From Nageia nagi (taxonomy: Eukaryota; Pinophyta), in contig JBITNC010000002.1 in assembly GCA_050084985.1 (NCBI GenBank), positions 23,808,001 to 23,872,000 of the forward strand: a stretch of DNA of 64,000 nt, read 5' to 3'. Position 1 is the stretch's first letter. Each line of letters opens with the position of its first letter. Below are positions 58,801-64,000 of the stretch, in pieces. The notes beneath the pieces are model-generated. The model saw only the letters and a program-made list of their open reading frames with translations, had not been told where the DNA came from and did not search any database. Made by a program: the position numbers and the translations under genes.

Positions 58801-59171
58801 GTAGCATAGAAGATAGATGATAGTTTTATTGATTGGACTAAGGATAATTTTGAAGATAAGTTCTCTATGTTTGTCTAAGAAATGATGAAGATAGAGAAGT
58901 GGACTGTAAAATTTACAAAGATAAAACCAAACATTAGCCTAAATCTCATCAATAAATTCATTTTCTTAACCATGCTTATCTAGGAGATAGGTATACCATC
59001 TGATGGAGAATGGACTATTGCCTTAACAATTTTGTCAAAAGATAAATCAAAGGATGGGGTAACTTAAGGTATTACTTTGTATAGTATGATAATCATTTAT
59101 ATATATAGTTCTAATTTTTTGAGCATGGGTTCAAGATTTTATGGCACAAATATTCTAGCAAGTCATCAAAA
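55873..59171 (+). pseudogene. G1 region downstream of integrase, right part, with a coiled-coil frame
   Basis: After T4 the sequence continues with stop-broken coding stretches: DWYKMVDDKLAIILVNEERL near 55920, SKDFESTQPFQMYKMRRSLR near 57425, and an open frame at 58151-58423. That frame reads MNVTLKRKEIEYKYLEEEKN and KLKDDLKATQDANAKR and then FEKINTELEENLKS. It is strongly charged with heptad character, so a coiled coil is likely. A large extra protein is a plausible origin but I recognise no named family. Minus-strand open frames here (56125-57371) are shadows. No clear polypurine tract precedes the 3' LTR. Confidence 0.5.
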
Positions 59172-60353
59172 TGTATATCCATACATGTTTTCTAGAGAAC
59201 TAAGAAGATTTTGGTATGAGTATATTCCTTTTGCAACCTTACTATTGTTGGAACAACTATACTTAGCCAATTTTAAGCATGTAGTTTGATGTTTTATTTT
59301 GGTGAAAATTCGATAGTTTTGGTGCATAAATATCCCACTGAAAAGGAGGTAGAGTCAACAAAAGAGAGGACTTAGTTGATTTCAAGGTCCTACCACAAGT
59401 GACTTAAGCACAAATTAGGGAGAGTTTCAAATGTATGTCACATTGCATGTCCCATTTTGGAGATTCAAGTTATGGCTATGTAGATTCAAGAAGAAATGGA
59501 TAAGTCTACCAGAATAGGTCTTTTGTTTAAGTATTTGGTTCCAACATGTCCATTTGAGTGCAAGCAACTATAGATAGTGCTAGAAGTCTAAAAAATTGCA
59601 TTTTCTTTCCAAGAAGGTGATTTCAATTACCAGATTCAATTTCTAAGCTTTGGATGTATGAAAGGTAACAAAATGCATAGGAGATTGCTCTAGAGACTTA
59701 AATATTTGGATCCAAATTGTAAATTGTATCAAAATGTATAATGTGAATTAGTTATAAGCATTTTCATATGTTAGAGTTTGTTAGTGTATACTCCTTAGCA
59801 TAAAAACTATAAGTAGTGATGTTGTAAAGAAGAAAGGAGTTGGATACATTAGATATTGCCCCCTTTTTGTACTTGTGCCAAATGATAATAGAATATAACA
59901 TGCTTTTTGATCTCTTAGCTATGAATTATTTCTCATTATTCTTAAATCTTTATGTGATTATTCTATCTACACTTCATGGATTGTAAGGAATAATTAGTAG
60001 CTAATATGTATCTATAAAGCACTTGTGTTTTTTTATTGCTTGGAGTGTCGTGCTTAATTTCGTGGTTGTATAATTGAGTTATTCAACCAGGTCAAATTCT
60101 ACTTTAATGAATGCTTAGGTTGGATTGAATTTGTTTGATTTCTTTATTTTCACTCATGAGCATAACAATTAGATTTATTTTTGTTTAGCAAATTTATTTT
60201 CTACAACATTTGCTTATGTAATTTCCACTTGTTTGGTCTAATTAGAGTCAACCTTCTTTGGAGATGTAGTTTCTAACAATAGGAATTGCATCCTTAGAAT
60301 TACTATTATGGATTTGATACATGGGTGCATGTATTACCACATCTTATTCAACA
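59172..60353 (+). repeat. G1 3' LTR
   Basis: It begins TGTATATCCATACATG and ends TTATTCAACA. Blocks match 30245-30815 at both ends, but a stretch of about 850 bp (59405-60257) is unique to this copy. After it the duplication CATAT precedes LINE sequence. Confidence 0.68.
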
Positions 60354-61300
60354 CATATGATTAGATTAAATGGGTTTTTATAGTCTCCATGCTAGAGGAT
60401 TTGGGTTTTGGATCTTAGTTTCTTAATACATTTCAAATATTATTTTGAGATGTGTTAGTAGTTCTTTCTCTAAATAACTTCAAAATAGAATCTATTCAGA
60501 TTAATATGTTTGTAAGGAAAGGATGTACTTAGGCTCCCTCCCTTTATGTCTTAGCAGTAGCAGTATTTAGATACCTTCTAGTTAGAAATTCTTCTAAAGG
60601 AAGAATTCAAGGCATTACCTTACCTAAAAATCAAGTTCAGCTCATCAAATTTATTATTTTGTATATGAATCCTTCCTTACCATCCAGGAAGATGAGCAAT
60701 ATATCTATAAGATAATAAAGTGTCTAGAAATATTTTGTAAGACCTTAAGTTATAGCATTCACTGGAAGAATATCTTTTTTTATAGGCAATCTCATTGTCC
60801 CAAGCTTATTTGGCTCACACTAATTCCAATGGAATTGGATACTCCCTTGAGAATTTTTCAAATGTCTAGGGATTCCATTTGCTTTTCATGAGTCTCCTTT
60901 CTAGCTATAGAGCTATGTGATCACCAAGGTAAAAAAAAAAATAGATTATTGAAACTCCAAGAAGCTTTTCTTAGATGAAAAATTCTGAATTTATTATAAA
61001 GTTATAGCTTCCACCCATGTTTAGTATTCTTCTTATTGGGTTCCTTCATAACCAAGTTATAACAAGCTATAAAAACTCTTATGTGACTTCTTATGGACTA
61101 GTAACACTAAGAAAAAAGGATTTCATAGAGTTACATGGAGTATATGTTGTCTTCCTAGGGATTTGGGTGGCATGGAATTGCTAAATTACAAAAAACAAGG
61201 TATGGATGTTTTTGCCATGTGGAACATTTTAACATGGAAAATTATGATTAGTCATTTCATCTCTGTCATCCTACCTCTTAACTAGAAATCTTGTAAGGAC
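60354..61300 (+). pseudogene. L1 reverse transcriptase, C-terminal part
   Basis: It resumes directly at the split codon region as YD.IKWVFIVSMLEDLGFG. MFVRKGCT.APSLYVLAVAV near 60510 is the LINE RT block usually written RQGCPLAP.L. QGITLPKNQVQLIKFIILYM near 60610 replaces the usual H..YADD region, so the YADD motif is lost. GIPFAFHESPF and a later YG-VTLRKKDFIELHGVYVV block follow. Stops are frequent. Confidence 0.78.
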
Positions 61301-62730
61301 ATAGATTTTCCGTATTTAATCCTTTTATTAGTATTTGTTAAGATTTCAAACTCTTTTGTGATTAAAAGAATATGGAAGGTATGGTAACATTTGTTCCATG
61401 GATCAAATAGAAAGGAAATTATTTCCATAAAGGTTTATATTTTCATAAGATAAAGATTTAATGGTATTATTTTTTTTATTATCAAGGCATACCTCTAGCA
61501 TAAATCCAATGGGTACATGCTAGAAAAGTTTACGAGAGAAGCATTATTTCAATTATTGATTTCTTATCAAGGAACACAAGGTAATGGTTCCCTTTGGATA
61601 GTTTCAAACATGCTTTCAATTTGAAAAATGCATATAAGGCTATACATGACATCATTATGTAGCTCACACCATATTCCATTTTCATAAAATAGTTGTGCAC
61701 TCTTAGAAGCCTTGGTGGAAGGACTAGGGTTGGTATGTTGATACCCCTCTTCTCAACTATTAAAATTCCTTTAGATACAACTAGCTTTAACCAAATTTAT
61801 CTATAAATCCTTAATTAAATGAGATATGGGATCTTATTTCTAGGCATATATAATGGAAGCATCCTTTCCCTTCAATTTGGGCATCTTATCTCTAGCCCAA
61901 AATCTTTTTTTATTTTTGCTTGAAGCTTATTATATTAGGGTCTTCCTTTAAGTTCCTATATCCTTGACCTAAGAGTGCTAGATCCTCATTTTCCTTTTTG
62001 TAATGAACTAAACACTTGTATGCATATTTTATGAAGTAGTTGTATATGTTCTAAATCTTATTAGGATTGGGATTTTTATTTTTTTTTCTCCCCACATGCC
62101 CATTCCATTTTCTTGGAAGCATGTTTTACTAGGAGATTCATTCACCCTTACTATGTCCAGCAAGAAGTTTGATACATTTTTTTATACTAGATTGCTTTTT
62201 CATATCTAGAATTTTGGGAATAAGATTATCTTTCATAATGTTTCTCCATCCATTTATTTTTCTCTTTCTGATAAGATAGAAATTTTCTTTGATTTATGGC
62301 TATAAATTATTGACCAAACTCATAAAGTTGAAATTGAACTCTCACACCTTTATACCCTTATAGAGTATTAGGGCAATGCTCATTATATAATTAGTAGGTT
62401 ACGACCTAGTAATTATTCTCAGGATCATTCATTTATCTTGCTCACATTGGCATCTTTCATCATGTACATAGTCATAATGAGAAAACCATCATTAGTCCAA
62501 ACCCTCTTTGGTGCAAAAAATATTTTATTATGCGGGGGAAATATCCTCTTATCATCCCAATGGTTGGGATATGCCATCATTAGATATGTCAATTGCAAGC
62601 TAGAACATGCTACAAGATATTACTTCCCCTATATAGTGGGGGTGGTCCTAATCATCCTCCCCCACTCAACCTACCATAGGTTTGGAGATGATATGGAAAA
62701 AGAAAGTCCCTTTCATGCTAGTGATGGCTA
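61301..62730 (+). pseudogene. L1 ORF2 C-terminus, decayed
   Basis: Stop-broken LINE sequence includes DPHFPFC near 61990, which matches the zf-RVT type C-terminal region where a conserved P.CPFC is usual. The frame at 62438-62731 is open for 97 codons but is of uncertain frame and shows no catalytic motif. Confidence 0.55.
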
Positions 62731-63061
62731 GGATTTGCATCTTATCCCCTCTAATCATTGGAAATGCATGGTAGATTTGGAATTTCCTCCCAAGGGATCC
62801 TCCTACAAGAAAACTTAATCTTTATCTTCTTTTTTATGTTGCCACTTTATGAAGGTGTTTTGAAAGTTATAATGTTATCTTATTTTCTTATCTTAACCTA
62901 AGGTGTGGGATAATTTAGACATGTTTTTTATATTTTTTAGATACCTAACCTATGGTTAAGGTTGGTGAATCCTTTTTGGGGTGTACAATCTACCTCCCGT
63001 AACTTTCTTTTGATTGTTAAAATCTTTTTACTTAGTTAAAATGCCTTTTTCATCAAAAAAA
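62731..63061 (+). other. L1 3' untranslated region and short A tail
   Basis: GGGGTGTACAATCTACCTCC and TTAAAATGCCTTTTTCATC are followed by seven A (63055-63061). This is the usual end of plant L1 elements. No matching target duplication was found at the 5' side. Confidence 0.65.
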
Positions 63062-64000
63062 TATAATCATGCCTTTTTCAATTTTATTGATTAACATAGT
63101 AATAAGTTTATAAGAAAATATTTTTAATAAATTAAATTTCTTTTTATTTAATATAATTTTATCATAAATTTATAAAATTAAATTGAAACGATATATTTAA
63201 AATTTATATATAAGCATTCACTAATTGAGATATATTAAATATATATTTAGAAAACAATGAGAGGTATCAATATTGAAATGTATATCTTATATTTTCTTAA
63301 CATTTTCTAGATACATATTTGAGATATCTAAGCTAGTATAATATGTAGTCATAGCTATTGTGTTGTATTATTTCACATAATATAATGAGTAAATTTTCTT
63401 TACTAATAATATGTAAGTGGATTATTAATATCCAAGCCCATAATAATGGAAGAATTATGCTTTATCCTTCTCCACTAATGTAATAGGAATAGTGTGAGAT
63501 ATGTCCTCAAATTACATCCTTGAGTAAATGTCAATGTATACTATAATATACATTAGCAATTTACTTTATGAGAGTTGCAGCATTAGATATTGATGCATCA
63601 AGTGTTTATCTATTATTAATCTCTAAATTAATTACAAATGGATAAAATTAACCCTAAATATAAATATTAATTTACAATAAAGAACATATACATTAAAATA
63701 TAGAACAATACTATGGTAGCTTAATTATTACATAATATGTAATATATAACAAAGATAAATAAACTAACAATAACCTAAGAAGTAATAGATAGACAAACAT
63801 GATAAAATAAAACCTAGGTTATTTGATAATATTTAGAGCTTAGATTCTATGAGAAAGAGATTAGAGATAATGTATTTGATACTTACTTAAATGATTGATT
63901 ATATGCATAGAGCTAAGCTTATCATCAAAGTAGGATCTTGATATGCAAAACATAACAACGAATCAAATGCAATAGACAAACATGAATGCCAAGGATAGTG
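63062..64000. other. No recognised gene
   Basis: This is AT-rich sequence without long open frames, repeats or LTR ends that I can identify. Confidence 0.6.

Larger units (their letters stand above)
30245..60353 (+). mobile_element. G1: Tat-like Ty3/gypsy element, split by T2/T3 and T4
   Basis: Homologous LTRs lie at 30245-30815 and 59172-60353, inside the LINE, with a 4-of-5 target duplication. Interior order is gag, protease, an extra RNase H-like domain, reverse transcriptase, RNase H, integrase and a long 3' region with a coiled-coil frame. Without T2/T3 and T4 the element is about 12.4 kb, matching the large Tat/Ogre group. Across the T2 insertion the frame reads TYFP then IGRLPSELNATQ, so continuity is direct. 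Stops and frameshifts are common throughout, so it is an old dead copy. Confidence 0.83.
21540..63061 (+). mobile_element. L1: plant L1-type LINE split by nested insertions
   Basis: One non-LTR retrotransposon is recoverable in order: ORF1 with a DUF4283-like region, endonuclease, reverse transcriptase part 1, reverse transcriptase part 2, a cysteine-bearing C-terminus, 3' untranslated region and a 7-A tail. It is cut by T5 (24168-29690) and by G1 (30245-60353). Without those it is about 5.8 kb, normal for a plant L1. At the G1 junction the protein motif LDFE.KAYDR.W is split between the two sides, and the LINE frame resumes as YD.IKWVFIVSMLEDLGFG. Stops are frequent, so it is dead. The 5' boundary is uncertain. 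Confidence 0.82.

Noticed and set aside
62438-62731. Host gene of 97 codons with hydrophobic segments
   Set aside because: It lies inside the LINE ORF2 C-terminal region just before the LINE 3' end, with no independent support.

Overview
This window is an AT-rich, gene-poor stretch of a large plant nuclear genome. The evidence is plant-type Ty1/copia and Ty3/gypsy LTR retrotransposons, a plant L1-type LINE and a fragment of plant class XI myosin. The density and nesting of old elements suggest a large-genome seed plant, perhaps a gymnosperm, but the sequence alone does not fix the species. I see no intact host gene. Most short open frames are chance frames in decayed elements. Element names used below: T1 to T6 are copia elements, G1 is the gypsy element and L1 is the LINE.

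Layout. 1-8105: tandem repeats, a decayed minus-strand copia relic (T6, 3090-5580) and unrecognised sequence. 8106-16347: T1, an old full-length copia with both LTRs and decayed gag-pol. 16348-21500: minisatellite, hairpins, a SINE-like tract and a myosin XI pseudogene fragment. 21540-63061: one plus-strand LINE (L1), split by two insertions. The first is T5, a minus-strand copia with short LTRs (24168-29690). The second is G1, a roughly 12 kb Tat-like gypsy (30245-60353). G1 is itself split by T2 (36151-45190, rearranged copia) and T4 (47218-55872, copia-ended element without pol). T2 is split by T3 (36167-41337), a very young Tork/Tnt1-like copia. The nesting depth is four (L1 > G1 > T2 > T3), and target-site duplications support most boundaries. 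63062-64000: AT-rich, nothing recognised.

How the pieces relate. T1, T2 and T4 belong to one copia family. They share U3 hairpins, a TATAAATA box, a methionine-tRNA-type primer site that is intact only in T2, a possible leader splice donor and a long non-coding tract between RNase H and the polypurine tract. That tract carries tandem hairpins whose paired bases co-vary between units and between elements, which is the most suggestive unexplained signal here. T4 has the family ends and these arrays but no recognisable pol, so it looks like a large non-autonomous derivative. T2 has an exact 5-bp target duplication, although its left end is internal integrase sequence and its 5' LTR plus leader is inverted onto its 3' end. 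This suggests integration of an aberrant cDNA. T3 has two LTRs differing by one substitution and one indel, and its coding region appears to be broken by a single one-base frameshift.
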